Shown here piece by piece: positions 13,991 through 32,800 of a stretch of DNA of 64,000 nt. Both the position numbers and the translations under genes were made by a program. The number at the start of each line of letters is the position of its first letter. Within the stretch, counting starts at the first letter, position 1. The DNA comes from Cucumis sativus. Its lineage: Eukaryota > Streptophyta > Magnoliopsida > Cucurbitales > Cucurbitaceae. The DNA lies in NCBI RefSeq assembly GCF_000004075.3, contig NC_026659.2, positions 3,286,001 through 3,350,000 on the forward strand, given 5' to 3'. The notes below the pieces were generated by a model that was not told the origin of the DNA, ran no database searches, and was given only the letters and a program-made list of their open reading frames with translations.

Positions 13991-14850
13991 ATTTCATGAA
14001 TATACTTTTAAATTTAGTATTTACACTCTACGAAATCTGATTGACACGGATACTATATTTAAAATAACTTAAAAACAAGTTATTTGGTATATTGGTTGAA
14101 AATTTGATTAAAAAAGAGTGTAGTTAGTACAAATTTACATTTATAGGTCTCTGAGTAGTAGTGTTCATGAATATGTTTAACTTGTGAAGCTTTAATATAC
14201 TATAAATAGTTTGAACATTAGAATGACATTATCATGTTATTCGCATTAACTCACATTTTTCATCTCGTTATTCGCATCAATTTTTCTAGAATAATTATGA
14301 ACTAAACTCTACACGCCAAACGTTCCTAAAAGAGTTCAATATAATTACATATGTTTATTACTTCATATGCTTTATTTCAAAAATGGAAAACAATTCACGT
14401 TAGATGATACATTCAAACATTATTACTTATTTAATACGACTTAAACTAAGTAAAGCAATGTATTTTCGTTACTTATCCAATGTTACACGAAATGAATACT
14501 AATGGTACCAAGTTTGCTATTTTTAATTGGTTGGTAGATATTAATTCTAAAAAAATATCCAATACTCAAATAGTCTAACGCTAAAAAGTGAATAAACAAA
14601 TTGAGTTAAACTAAAAACACACACTATGCACCAAAAGTGTACCAACGTCTTCAAATTGGATTGATATAGAAACTAGAAATCCACAATCTTTCTTCTGTTT
14701 TTGTTATATGGAAAAGAAAAGGAGTTAAATTAATCTAAAAAATTACGACCATTTCGTAACTATTACTATACAAACTTTAAATGCAACTTAAAATAAGAAT
14801 CTCTCCAACTTCTCTTTAATATTAAAACTCCTACAACGGTCAAGAACGGA
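13991..14850. other. AT-rich spacer between plastid insert and RLP relic
   Basis: No coding frame, RNA gene or element ends that I can support. Confidence 0.5.
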
Positions 14851-16700
14851 GTCACAGATCCAAGCATTGTTGTAATGTAAAGTCATATGGTGGCTCAAAT
14901 GGCTTCTTAGTAACACATTGAACACAAAGCGAATTCCCACAAAGAAAAGGTTCTCTAAACTAGAAGTCTCGTTGAATGTGGAGAGATGACGTTCTCGAAG
15001 AATTTCTCATGAGAGGTTGTTATGAGGTAATTCCTGACACGACCTAATGAATTTAATTTTGACATGGTTGTAAGAATTGATCATGAAAGTTGGTTGAAAG
15101 ATAAGTCGAGTATTTGCAGCGATTCAATTGCAAGTTGAAGTCATTTAATTTTTTAAGCATCACTATCTCTTTTGGAATGCATCCAACTAAGGAAATATTG
15201 GAGAGATCTATATTCACCACTAACTCCATTTGTGAAAATGAGTAATCCGTTTTCGTTGATTTCAAATATCGTTGAACACTCTTTCCATAAAAATGCAACC
15301 AAGAACATCGTAAGACACAAATGTATTTTTTTTTTTTTTTTTTGCCATAATGCTAAAATTGTTAAGATTGGATGGGATAGTTTCCCCTAATTGATTGTGA
15401 GCAAGACCCAAAATTTGCAAGGAAGAAGGCACAAACTTGAAGGAATTATGCCATTCAACATATATTATCTCATAAATTTAGAAATCAAAATTTAAATATA
15501 ACAAAATTTTAGAATGCTTCAAGACAACTGATATGAATCCTTGGAAGTTATTGTTTTTCAAGTAGAACTGAACAACATTTGAAAGATTTCCTTCATAGAA
15601 AAGCTCCCAAAAACTTGTTGTAAGACAATAATCCAAACTTAGCATATGTGAAGTCAAGAAACAAGCATGTACTATCCCAGACAGACTATTATTTGAAAAG
15701 AGATCCAAAACTCTTTAAGTTCTTCAATTTGCAAATAGAAGATGGTAAGGAACCATTGATGTGATTATCATTGTGATACACTTCCATCAAATTCCACATC
15801 TGCTCACCCACGTTCATTGGAAATGGGCTCACAATTTGGTTACTAAAAAGAACCAAATGGGTGAGATTTTGTCCTCTCAACCATGCTCTTACTGTCTAAT
15901 TGCAGATTACGAAGTTTCGTTTGTGTTTGAAGCCATTGAGGAGGCAGAAAGGAAAGTCAATTGGAAAGGAGAAACCCAATTGGGATTTATGTCAAACAAA
16001 AAGTCATTTCCACCCATCATCAATGAATCTGGTTTAGAGAGATTAGCAAAATGGGCTTTTGTGATAATCCCTTTGAATCTATTGCTTGATATGTCTGATG
16101 ACTCCAAAATCCTAAGTTCCCTAAAACTTTCCACACCGTCCACCTCTTCCAATCCATTATATCCAATACTCAAACTCCTCAAATTCAACAATCTTCCAAA
16201 TGTGTTAGGAATGGCTCCACTTAGATCATTCCCCTTAGAGACAGAGTTTCTAAATTGGATAAATTTTCAAATGAAGCAGGAATTGAACCATAAATGTAAC
16301 AGTAGCCAAGATTAAGATCATGCAAGTTTTTTAACTTTCCAAGCCAATTTGGGAATCTGTTTTTTATAGGTACTGATCCTAAGTCAAGCACTTGAAGATC
16401 ATATCTATTGCAATTCATAGATTCACCTTCATATCCTCCAAACACATCTCCACCAAGATGAATTGGTCCAGTCGTCTCAGGATGAATTGGTCCAGTGAAG
16501 TTATTAGAAGACGAATATAGAAGTTGAAATCTAGTAAGAACAAAAGAATTCAAGTATCCCAAAGACAAATGGTTGTTTTCAAGGCTGACTGACTCAAGTT
16601 TAAGGACAACAATAACGGAACAAAACTTTAAACTTCCATCAAATTGGACGCCATTGGAAAGCTCACCCCACTCAAGTTAAGAACCTGTAATGATTTTGAA
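14850..16700 (-). pseudogene. Decayed LRR receptor-like protein (RLP) pseudogene
   Basis: Read from right to left on the minus strand, broken frames carry LRR sequence in the order of one RLP: LLLSLNLSQ near 16620, LQVLDLGSVPIKNRFPNWLG and YIYGSIPASFENLSNLETL (16430-16230), LRSLSIGYNGLEEVDGVESF (16190-16130), NLTHLVLFSNQIVSPFPMN and INGSLPSSICKLKNL (15870-15715), and VVNIDLSNISLVGCIPKEIV (about 15220-15155), the last resembling the LRRs just before the membrane-proximal end. A degraded STFNETSSLENLFF-like stretch near 14960 matches the cysteine-capped end of RLP ectodomains. The signal peptide and first LRRs are missing, and stops and shifts interrupt the frame throughout. RLPs are normally intronless cell-surface immune or developmental receptors. 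This copy is dead. Confidence 0.75.
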
Positions 16701-16902
16701 AATATAAACAACGGAAATTTTGTTTAGGATGAGAGTTTAGAAAGTATGTTAAGTCATACTATTGAATTAGGAGGGACTGCTTAGCATGGACGTTTTTAGA
16801 TAATCAAAGAAAAATGAAAGGTAATTTAAAGTGACACTCCCAACGAGAGTGATTTAAATTGTTAGAGACAAATATTTGAAAAGAAAGAGTTAGTCATACT
16901 AA

Positions 16903-17180
16903 TTGTAACGCCCAAGCCTAAGATTTAGAATCTAAATTCAACACTAAAAGCCGTGACATTCCCTTGTGACCTGATAGTGTCATTCTTGTTTGTCGAAGAC
17001 TTATATTAAAATGAAAGTTAACTCCACAAACCAACCTGGGTTCAAATTGTTCCAAATTAAACACACTTAACTTTAGAGTACTTATGATTGAGCCACAAAA
17101 GAGGAAGATGGTAGCAACTTTCATATCTTCAAGATCTTTCTCATCCAAATGTGAAATCAGTTCATTCACGTCCCTTCTTC
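16903..17180. mobile_element. Fragment of an old LTR, probably Ty3/gypsy type
   Basis: Begins TGTAACGCCCAAGCC, the style of opening common in plant Ty3/gypsy LTRs. It contains an internal stretch (TCCAAATTAAACACACTTAA then CTTTAGAGT) that recurs at 59780-59810. No internal region, second LTR or coding domain is present. It is an old broken remnant, perhaps of a solo LTR. Family assignment is inference. Confidence 0.45.
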
Positions 17181-18084
17181 TTTAAAAACTATCTGAATGT
17201 GTAGCTCTAATAAAAATGTGTTACTATAACTTCAATACCGATCTTATAAATGATTTTCTTACAAATTATGAATTTTTAATTTTTTTAGAAATGGAATAGA
17301 AGACACCAACGTTTTGTTGACGAGGTGAACCTCACATGATTCCTCCCCTTTCACTCTCTCCTATTTGATTGACAAAATAGGATCTTTGTAAAACATGTTT
17401 CCAAACAAGCAGTTCTGCCACCCCTAATCATCTCAAATACTCTTTCTCTGCAATTTGGTTATGATTAAAGTGAAATATCATTCCATTACTACAAGAAATA
17501 TATGTAATTGCTCTATCCAAGAAGATGTAAAGGTTATTCGCTTATTTTATATTTACTCAAGGATGCTTAAACGCTATTATGTTGTAACAAGATATGTCTA
17601 TCCTCTTATTCTCTATGTTATCTTTCAAAAATATGAACCGAAAATGTTGCTTAAGCCATCGTTGAATGACTATAAAAGGAGCCTCTCTCATTGTTATGAA
17701 GATATCAGTACAAGTTAAAGTTCCACGATCGAATCGTTATTCACACCAACGTAAGACCAAAAAGTATCTTTTTAACTCAGTCCTTATCTCTATTCATTTT
17801 CGCCAAAAATTAAACATACATGCAAACGAAGAACAATGAAAATGAAAACCAAACAACAAGAGACTGTGGAACGGGAAAGGAAAAGGTTCCACAAGCTAAA
17901 CTGGTGAAAATTTTTACTAAATTTTGTGAATGATGTTAATAACTTTATTCAAACAGTTAATTTCAGCAAGCAAAGTGCAAATAATCTAAGCCCTTGAAGA
18001 AAAGAACAATGAAATGAGATAGGAGCTAGGAAGTGAAAGTAACCCTAGAAAATATTAACGGTGTTGTTTGCAATCCATCTATTT
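17181..18084. other. Intergenic spacer
   Basis: AT-rich DNA between the LTR scrap and the 3' end of GDH, including the GDH 3'UTR at its right edge. An 87-codon open stretch at 17455-17718 has no recognisable features and is probably chance. Confidence 0.5.
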
Positions 18085-23118
<5,034 letters not shown>

Positions 23119-24894
23119 CTAATACAAACTCTCCATCTCAATCACACTACAACCAGCTTCCTTTATTGCTTTCTCAATCTGCACTTGAGATGATCCATTT
23201 GCTTCTTTCACTTTGTTTCCTTCCTTCCTTAGTTGATATTGTGTATAATCAGACAACCTCCCAGCAATGGCATAAGTGCTAGAAAGCAGCATTGAATCCG
23301 CGGGGTGTTCATCATTTAAATCAACCAGCTTCCTCTTCACAGTCTCTCCCAATTCAACATCTCCATAAACCCTACAAGCTGCCAGCAGTGTACGCCATCC
23401 GGTAATATCACCCTTCGTCGAAGGCAAGCTCTTTATTAGCTTATGAGCTTCCTCCAACAACCCTGCACGACCAAGAAGATCAATAATACATCCATAGTGC
23501 TCAATCTTTGGTGTTATCCCATATTCATACACCATTCTTTTGAAACATTTCATCCCCTCTGCCACTATGCCTCCATGACTATAAGCATTCAAGACTGCCA
23601 AGAATGTTATCTCATTTGGCCGAAAACCCTCCTCCTCCATCCTATACAAAGTTTCCATAACCTTCCTTGTCTGCCCATGATCTCCGTAACCAGTTATCAT
23701 TGCCGTCCAAGTTTTTACATCCTTATTCTTCATCTTATCAAAAATGTCAATCGCCTTGTCTAGGAACCCAAATTTAGCATACATACCAATTAGAGTCGTT
23801 CCAAGAACGACATCTAGATCCAATCCTTCATTATCTGCATAATTGGCAAGGTATTTACCTGTACTGACAGCACCAGAGGTAGCACAAGCTGAGATTAAGC
23901 CTGCCAATGTGGATGAATTGGGTTTCATTCCTTCAAGTTTCATGAGATGTAATGAAGCTACTGCTTTTTTTATCAACCCGTTTTTAGCATAGTTATCTAT
24001 CAAACAGTTCCACACAATAACATCTTTCTCAGCAACTTCATTAAAAATCGTTCCTGCTTCGTCCAAATCACCAAACTTTCCATACATATCAATCAAACAT
24101 GTAACTACACGGAGATTAGAACCTAAACCCAACTTGATACAATGTCCGTAAAGAGACCTTCCGTCCATGGTATTGCCAACATCACCCACAGCAGATGCAA
24201 CAGATAAAAGTGTACCCGTATTGGCTATCAAACCTCTCCTACACATTTGTCTAAAAGTATCTAAAACAACAATGGGCTGAGATGCACGAAGATAACCATC
24301 CATCAAAGTGTTCCATGAAACCAAATCATTTCTTTGAGAAATTTCATCAAACAGTTTATGGGCATCTTTAATTTGCTCACAAGCACCGTAAAAATGTAGA
24401 AGTATATTGTTAACATCATTGAATAAACCATGCCCAGATTTATGAACAATCCCATGAATTCCCTTTCCAACATGAATTGCCAATTCACGAGCACAAGCTT
24501 TAAGAGTTGTTATAAAAGAAAACCGATCAGGCAAAAAGTCCTGATTCCTAAGGTCGTTGAAAATAACAAAAGCTTGTTTTGAATCATTGCTATTAGAATA
24601 GCCTCGTAGCATAGTATTGAACATAAAGAGATTTGGGTTTCGTATCTCCCTGAAAATGGAAGCTGCATACTTGATATCTAATATGGCAGAAGCAAGAAGT
24701 TTGCTCAATGTAAAAGGGTCGAGATCAAGAGCAGTCTTGACCATGTAGCAGTGGATTTGGGAGATTTTTGAAGTCCCATTGCAGGATTCCAATAGAGAAA
24801 GTAGTTTTGCTTGGTCTGAAGATATAGCAAAGTAAAGATTTTTGGAGGAAGAGTTTAAATGCTGCCGCGAGAACAGGGAAGGAGCTAAGCTCAT
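23119..24894 (-). CDS. PLS-class pentatricopeptide repeat protein, E subgroup (At1g26900-type)
   Basis: Organellar RNA-binding protein of the kind that specifies C-to-U editing or processing sites. A single uninterrupted exon encodes 591 residues from the ATG at 24894. Its MSLAPSLFSRQ start parallels the MSFAP start I recall for the Arabidopsis homologue, whereas the in-frame ATG at 24945 would add 17 unconserved residues. After a probable targeting peptide come PPR units such as NLFMFNTMLRGYSNSND, DLVSWNTLMDGYLRASQP, DVIVWNCLIDNYAKNGLIKK and DVKTWTAMITGYGDHGQTRK. These end in an E-type region (GWRTLLAACRVYGDVELGE) and KEAGCSVIEMESLY. There is no DYW deaminase domain, so any editing would need a partner in trans. 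Mitochondrial or plastid targeting cannot be separated by eye. Confidence 0.94.
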   Translation of the reverse strand: MSLAPSLFSRQHLNSSSKNLYFAISSDQAKLLSLLESCNGTSKISQIHCYMVKTALDLDPFTLSKLLASAILDIKYAASIFREIRNPNLFMFNTMLRGYSNSNDSKQAFVIFNDLRNQDFLPDRFSFITTLKACARELAIHVGKGIHGIVHKSGHGLFNDVNNILLHFYGACEQIKDAHKLFDEISQRNDLVSWNTLMDGYLRASQPIVVLDTFRQMCRRGLIANTGTLLSVASAVGDVGNTMDGRSLYGHCIKLGLGSNLRVVTCLIDMYGKFGDLDEAGTIFNEVAEKDVIVWNCLIDNYAKNGLIKKAVASLHLMKLEGMKPNSSTLAGLISACATSGAVSTGKYLANYADNEGLDLDVVLGTTLIGMYAKFGFLDKAIDIFDKMKNKDVKTWTAMITGYGDHGQTRKVMETLYRMEEEGFRPNEITFLAVLNAYSHGGIVAEGMKCFKRMVYEYGITPKIEHYGCIIDLLGRAGLLEEAHKLIKSLPSTKGDITGWRTLLAACRVYGDVELGETVKRKLVDLNDEHPADSMLLSSTYAIAGRLSDYTQYQLRKEGNKVKEANGSSQVQIEKAIKEAGCSVIEMESLY

Positions 24895-24945
24895 GACCCT
24901 GGGGTTGGTTGTAGAAGAATCTGAAGCCCACAAACAGGAAAACAA

Positions 24946-26830
24946 GATCCTGGGGACAATCTTTTAAATGGCGGGAACCATTGAATTTAGAAAGGAAAGT
25001 GAAGATCAGAAAAGAGAAAATTGCGATGCGTTTCAAATGGGGATGAAAGGAAAGTGAAAGCCGCAAGATCTTTTTAAGTTAGTTGGTTCCGCCATGGGAG
25101 TTGGATCTTCACCGATGAACCGTCGGTTTCCGGCATCACTACGTATTACGTTTTGATTTTCTTTTTTCTTAGAAGGATCTATAAATTCAAATTGACGTTT
25201 GAAGTCCACATTTTATGATTATGATTGAAACTTTGGTTTCTTTTTAATTCTCATCTAATTTCTAAATGGTAAATTTGTATGAATAATTCTTTTTATTTGT
25301 TCTTCGACTCAAATTCTTAAAAAAAAAAATATCACATGATCATTTGTTGATGTCGTGTTTAGATGACATACTAAAATAAACTCGCACACACGAAAAACTC
25401 ACCTTACTCTCACTCTCGGTGACGATCCGTATGATGAATACTAATGAACACAATATCTTTTCCTCTCTCGCTCTTATTGAATAATGGAAAGGATAATAAT
25501 TGTCGAAACTATGGAACAAAGGTCTTGTTCGACCATTAAACAAAATGGTGAAAATTCACTAAAGAATAAAGAAATCACGCGAAGCTAGAGGAGAAAAGAA
25601 AATCACATCAAAGAAGAAAGAAAAAAACAACAAATTTGTAACTTTTCTCGTAAGTGACATCAACTAAAGATCATTTGACATTTTAAAAAAAGAAAAACAA
25701 GTCAGTTAGTAGTGTGTGTCGGGTCATTCTTCAAATTTTCTTCATAAAATTGGATCATCCAAAAGAATTAAAATTGATCAATGAGTATACATTTTGAACT
25801 AGAAAAAACACTTGGTACACTTTATGGAATGATCATATTTAATCTTTCACATGTCAATTTCTTTTTACTTCTTTTCAAACATATTTAACTACTTTTGCTT
25901 CGCAAATTACAATGTTTTATCTCATTCAACCTCAGTGCAAACGAGCACATAACAAATTTTTTTTTTTTTACTAAGAATATTGAAGCATATCCATAGAAAT
26001 AAGTTGAGTCTAACTACATCAAATATTGCATTTCATAATCTCTGTGATAAGAATGAAATGCACAAACATTGTTACCAAAAACAACCATAAGTATTTGGGT
26101 GTGCATACTTCTATTTTCCCTCTATGTTCAAGCAGACTTTCTTTAAAGAAAAATAAGCAGAACAAAAACATTTTTCACACAATGCCAAAAGAAATTCCTC
26201 CAATGAATGAATTATCGATCAAATACTCTAAAATATATAAATAACAGATTAAAAGTATTACATTAAAAGATGTAGATGTTTTCTTAATAATATTAGTTAC
26301 ATTACACAAAGACAAACAATTAGCCCAGAGATAAACTTGAGAAGAAGGTAAAAATCTAATGGCCACTCTTTTGGCTCCATTTATGGTCAAAATTTACAAA
26401 CTACAATCAAAGACCTGCAATCTCAAAACAATGATAATAAATATACATATCAGAACTGGTACATTACATCCAACGAATCAACTTCACAATTCTCATTGTC
26501 TAATAACAATTTTTATTTCGAAATTAGACGAAAAATGGGACAACAATGATTTCCACAGCTATTGGATTACAGATAATGTTAAAAAATCTTCCACAACTTA
26601 TATGCGAAGAATAAATATGACCAAATACTGGAAAACTTTCCACATGTGAGGAAGATTCATTCTAACTTTTGGTTGAGGATATAATGCCTTCACTAATTGA
26701 GTGAGGCTCAAGTTGGCAGAATATAAGAAACGAACTTGATTGAAATTATCAAAATGAAAAGTGGCCCAACTTAAACTATCATATAAAGTTCAATGTTTTC
26801 CTTACCTGTACGCATATTTCTTGCAAGTAG
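24946..26830. other. Spacer between the SRS2-like 3' end and the PPR promoter
   Basis: Contains the upstream region of the PPR gene (24946-25150) and the 3'UTR and downstream region of the helicase gene. Otherwise AT-rich, with a T-run at 25953-25968. No gene or clear element recognised. Confidence 0.5.
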
Positions 26831-29800
26831 TTATAGCGATTTGTATTGCTCAATCAAGGACGAAGCATGGAGGCGTGAGGTTGGAGTAATTGTACATCCC
26901 AAATTGCGCAAATAAGAAATCTGTTCATTGAAGATAATCAGAAAAACAAAGTGTATTTATGTCACGAAGATATTGAGAGATTCAGAAAACATGAACTTTG
27001 GAACTACATCCCAACGCTTGATCTTTACTAAACCTAAAATATGAAAACACATGCATGTTTAAATTATGGAAGGAATTGAGCTATTAGTAGGTGTGAGCTG
27101 TATGGTAGTAACTTTCAAGATTCAAACCTCCAAACTAATTATGACTTGTTTGGTAACGTCTATGTTTTTTCTTTTTCTTTTTTTGTTTCCAGTTTTTGAG
27201 AAACATAAACGTTTGGTGGTTGCTCAATTTTCTCACTTTTAATTTTTTCGGGAACACTTTAAAAGAAACACAACTTTTTGTAGCTGTTGATACAATGAAA
27301 AGAGTTGACGCTCAAAATAAAAGGAAACAAAAAGATGAGGTCGAAAACTTGAACAGTAAAATCACAACACTACCTTGCATCAGAACAAAGACTGATAAGA
27401 GAAAATAAAGGCACCCGAACATAAATAGAAGCATTATTTTATTATTCTTCAATCATAAAACATAAATAGATATCAATGAAAAAAGATATAACATAAGACT
27501 TATAAATATTTAATTTCAAAACTAAATTTCATATAAATCTTTAAGAGGACAAATAATAAGAAACAATTATCAAACAAGCAATAATCAGTTACATTATATA
27601 ATTATATTTTTCTTTATAAAAAAGGAAGAAAGAAGAAACGAAAAAAGAAACATTTGGAAATGGACTTCTTCATATCTAAAAATCTTGTAAACCCCTAAAG
27701 CTACAAGAACTAAAGTGGATGAAAACTTTCGAAGACGAGTAAGGACGGGTATCTTAAAGGTCTGATATCTATTGTGCTAAGAATGGAAGTACTTGAAAGA
27801 AGTGGGAGAAAACTAACAATAAATAAAATCAAAGAAATGAATTATCAAATCAAGGAACCAAACTCGAAAGGGACTTCTGTGAACTCGTTTGGCAAATGAA
27901 TCAAAAGTTCTAAAGTAAAGTGAAAGATGATCAAGTGTACAAAAATTTAAATAAAAGATAACTGATCCTATGATGAAAACAAACATTATTTCAATGACAA
28001 TATTTCTGAAATAGTACATAAATAACAGCCACCTGTTTTGATGTAGCTGCTGAGGAGCCCATCGCATTTTCAATTCTTAATTTCTGGAAATGCTCCTGAA
28101 ACAACTTACTGCTTAGAATTGAGGTATTAAAGAGGAAGGCGTTCTCATTTCACAGGTTAAAAGAAAAATCGTCAAAAAACCTGTTCCACTAGGCCAATTT
28201 TATGTACACTTGTTTTCATTGCAGAACTATATGTTATGATATATATATATATACATATGTCCTTTATTGTAATTTTACATAGTCTCTAGGGTTTAGTTTA
28301 TTCTCTTTATAAATATGTAACATTGCTTTGACTCAATGAGAATAAGACATACGTTTCTGAATTCTAGATTACACTATAGATACTGAAGATCACTACGATT
28401 ATGATTAAAAATACAATATACAGAGATATTCTCAAGGCCTGCTCATGTACGAGTTCAGCTTTCACTTTGGTCCAAGGTATGAAATTTGAAATGCAAAACT
28501 GAAATGAAAGGGTACAGATTTCACATCGTTCCAACAAATGAGATCTCCTCAATCTCAGGAGCTTAGGCTATATTTGGGATTGCTTTTGAGTCTTAAAAAT
28601 GATTATATAAAAATCGTAACCACTGTAAGCGTTTGGTAAGATTGATTATTAATAAATTGTAAGAATCACTTTTTCAATCACATTCATTCTCTGTTATTAA
28701 AATCTATTCCCTAATAGCTTTTGGAAGTTTTCAAATCAATTAGTTCAATGCCACTGATTTTTATTTAAGAATTTTTTATACGCATAAAAAATGATCTTCT
28801 AAATAAATAATCTAATAAAACAAACAAGATATATACTTATTCTGAAAGCATATTTATGATACGGGATTCCAGATAAATATTTAAAAATATAAATTATCAA
28901 CAAATAAAATTTTCAAATTTTCATTATAATTCAAGCTAATAAGCAAAAGAGAACAAACCTGTTTTTCCTGCATTAAAAGGGCACGCTTGTCAGCAGGAAT
29001 CTGTTCCCATCTCAAAACCTTTCACAGAAGAAAAAGTTCGAAGGATACATCATATAAACCACCCTTAGAGGAAGAAACAGAGAAATGCAAAAAAGAGGTA
29101 ACCAAATGTACTTACATATTCAGCATACTGAAGTGCTTCATTACTAGTCAATGATGACTTCAATGAACGCAAAACTTCCTGTGTACACAACACAATCATA
29201 TAAATATTCAAAGAGCATAGCATAGTTGATCTCCAACAAAAAAAAAAACGAAAGCAAGTTATAAATATGATATAGTGAAAAACTGACAAATATAAAGATT
29301 TGCTATGCAGAACTATGGGATCCATTGATATAAGTACCGATAAAATAAAGACAACAAAATTCTGAAATGTTAAAATATGTTCATCATTCATTTTACTTGA
29401 TTTCAGTAAACAAACATTTTCTAAAATAATTGAACAATTGAAATAGATTTATAAGTAATTCACTTTGATGATAAGTTTTTTCTCTCATTTTATGGCTTCA
29501 CAGTTCACCATACAATTTTCATATATTACTATTCGTATTAGTCAAACAATGGGGTTTTGGAAGTCGGTTGAACTGTGGCCAAAACAATTAAAAGCTGGTG
29601 GTAGCTTCATTACATATAAAATTAAAAAGAAAAACTAGCCCAATTAATAAAAAGTTAACCTTGGTTTTGCATTTCTTCACTCTCAGCCGTTCCTCAATTA
29701 CAAAGCCAACCTGTAACGTTATGAAAAAAGTATTTAACTTTCCATTGTCCCATTTATCGATCATCAGAGCATAGAAGTTCAAATACAGCAGTGCAACGGA

Positions 29801-32800
29801 CATACAAATTATTTAACTCTCTATAGTCCCATTTAATTGATTGATAATTCTTTGGTTTCTTTCCTTACCTTTGCGACCTTCTCTGTTTTCAATCATAATC
29901 TAATAGCGGATATATGAAAGGTTAGAATACAGTTTGCCATACAGTTATGGTCAATCACAAACTCTTCATTGAAGAGTTTGCTATGATCTTTTATTCACAC
30001 ATCAGCATCTGTTAACACTGATAATTACACTGGACAATAATTACAAATTCTGCACATGGTGGCTTATTCAAGTTTCAAACTAGGTAGAGCAATTACTAAT
30101 GTGATAAACATGACCTGAGTTTTTAAATATAATCTGGAAACAATCAAACTTTAGATTATATGTTCATAAAAATCATCACCTTATCAATCAACCTCTTAGG
30201 ATCTTGAAATGCCTTCTTTTTGGCCCATTGATGAAATAAATGGGAAATGACTGCTCTGTTATCCACATCAAATCTACAATTGGAATAGAAAAGACTTCTC
30301 ACGTCAACAAGAAGACGAAGAACTATATCAATGTACAAAATCTTCTTTTTGTTTTTGGGTAAAGATACACGAACAAAAAAATGGAATTGGAAGGGGGAAA
30401 ACACCTTTTTAGGAAATTATTCCCATTAGTAATCTCTATTGGTTCTTCAAAGTCTCTAATGTCGATTTGGTTGTTAGCAGGATCATTTGATGCCACATCC
30501 AAATGACCTGATATCGATTTTTCAAGATGCATGTATGCATTCTGCTCTAGAGCATCATGGTGCTTCTTCTGCAAGTGCTGGATACTAACTTCAGCCTAGA
30601 AGAAAAGATTATATCATCAACAAAAGTTCAAAATTAAATCAGGCTGAACAATTAGCAAATCAAAAGCCCTACAAAGAGATAAGGTAAACTATCATGTTTG
30701 GCAGAGCACCTTCATCTTCATCAGTAACTGATTTTTCTTTAATAATAAACAGCTCAAACGTTCATTAAGAACTGAATTAATTCAGTATCTTATATTTTCA
30801 GAGTATTAACTAATACAGAACGAATGGTTATTAAGTAAAAGTTTATACTCATATGTGCTTAAAACATTTCCAAACAATTATTCAAAAGGATTTCACAAAC
30901 AACAATATTTTCAAGGATTCCAAAAAATGATGTGCCAAGGGATATAAGAACAAAACTGAATTGTAAATGGATACCTACATAGTTCGAGAAATACATTAAA
31001 AAAATTCCTGATTTATTTTATTTTCTTACCCAGCTATAACATCTTCATTTTAACCCTCTCTCCCTACCAGTACAGCCCTCATCTTCATCCCATTGACGTT
31101 GTTGGCAATCTGATTGCTTCTAGCAATGGTCTTTTTAATATAAAAAATCAAGACTTTATGGTTGAGAAGAAACGAAAAAGTACATAAGGAAATTCAAAAA
31201 GACAATCCGACAGAAGGAGTTAAAAGAAAGTGTAGAAGGAGTATGAGGTAATGAAATCTAAAATAATTAAACTTGACAGAAAACCACCTATTGCTCCCAC
31301 CCCAGCAATGATGATCCTCCAGTAAGTCGTGCCTTCCCTTTCTAACTGTGTCCTAGGCCTACGTCCCCCTTGACTTCCTTTTTTTCCTCCTCTCCACCAA
31401 TTCCTCTTCTAATCCTTTGATTCCTCATGTTCATGACATTCCTCCATCTTACCATTTTCCCAATTTCGTCAAATTCTGTTCACCATTCACCCCCCAAAAG
31501 GATTTCTCCACTGCCCCGCATGTCCCAACTTGTCATCAAAGACCTCTTTTCTGATGAAAATTTGTTTACTCTTGTCCATTTAAAGCTCCCACAAAACTAA
31601 TCTAATCACATTATACAAATGACAAGAAATACACAAGACTATTTTCCAATATATTATACAGAAAAAATATGCTCTTTTATCTAGTTAAGCGTGAAAATTT
31701 TTCCAATATGAAGATTAGTGATAGCATTTATCAAGCTTTGTGAGAGTAAATAGTACAAAATTGACTAGAATCAATCTGTTTTCTATTTCTCAAAAGCATT
31801 AGCCCAAGAGTGGATAAGGTACCATCGGTTTAGTTATTATACTTATTTATAAATTATATATAGGAAACAGTACATTTTGATAAAATTTAACCAAAAATAC
31901 CTGTATCTCTCGGACATGATCTGGAATTTCTTTGAGAAATCTTGAAGGTTGGAGTATCTAAAGGAAATGCTAGAGTTAACTAAATTTGTCTACCATTTAA
32001 TGATAAAAAATATTCAACTAAAACAAACCTGCCAATCAGAGTCCATCAAGACATACAATATAAAAAGTTTATGCCTTGCACGAGTCATTGCAACGTATAA
32101 TAAACGACGTTCTTCCTGATATTTTCAAATGAGAATCAATATGGCACCAATGAAAGACATTCTAAAGAACAAAGGGCAACAATGTTATTTACATGGAAAA
32201 ACATACCTCAATTGAGTTTCCGTTTTCCATTGTAATGCCCCTAGATTCATGCAAGAGAGGAATCTCTGATTCATTGGCCTAGGAACATTGAAGTACAAAA
32301 TGTATTGTCATCTCAAAAGCAAAAATGAAAAAGTATACCCAAAAACTTACCAAAGAAATCGACCAAGCAAACTACAAATAAAAATGAAAATTCAATAATG
32401 TCCAATTACTATTGTACATTTTTTTCCTTTGATATTTGTACATGTGTCATACGCTCATACCCAATCACTTTGCAAGAAATCAAAACAAGAACCACTATAA
32501 ACATGACAATAACAGAGCAAGGTACTAAACAAACGCCCTTTTATAGCTTTCAATTACCTTAATTATGAAGACAATGTCCCACTCCAAGCCTTTTGACTGC
32601 ATATGGAAGTGAAGAAGGAACTTACCCATGAAACCAGAAAAATAGAGCAATAACAATGGCACTAATAAAATGTTGTTTCCAAATCTAAGACAATTCTAAA
32701 ACTTATGCAAGAAAGAACCTGGTGAATGGTAGTCAGAGTGACAGAGCTTTTATTGTTAAGACGACGAGCACAGAAATTTGCTTTTTCTCTCTCAGATATA

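Noticed and set aside
13739-13999. An 86-codon open frame as a novel nuclear gene
   Set aside because: The frame reads through plastid group II intron structure into partial rps12; it is a transfer fragment with no start context of its own.
28565-28900. MITE-like opening TTTGGGATTGCTTTTGAG in an SRS2 intron
   Set aside because: Only one terminus could be found; not enough to call an element.
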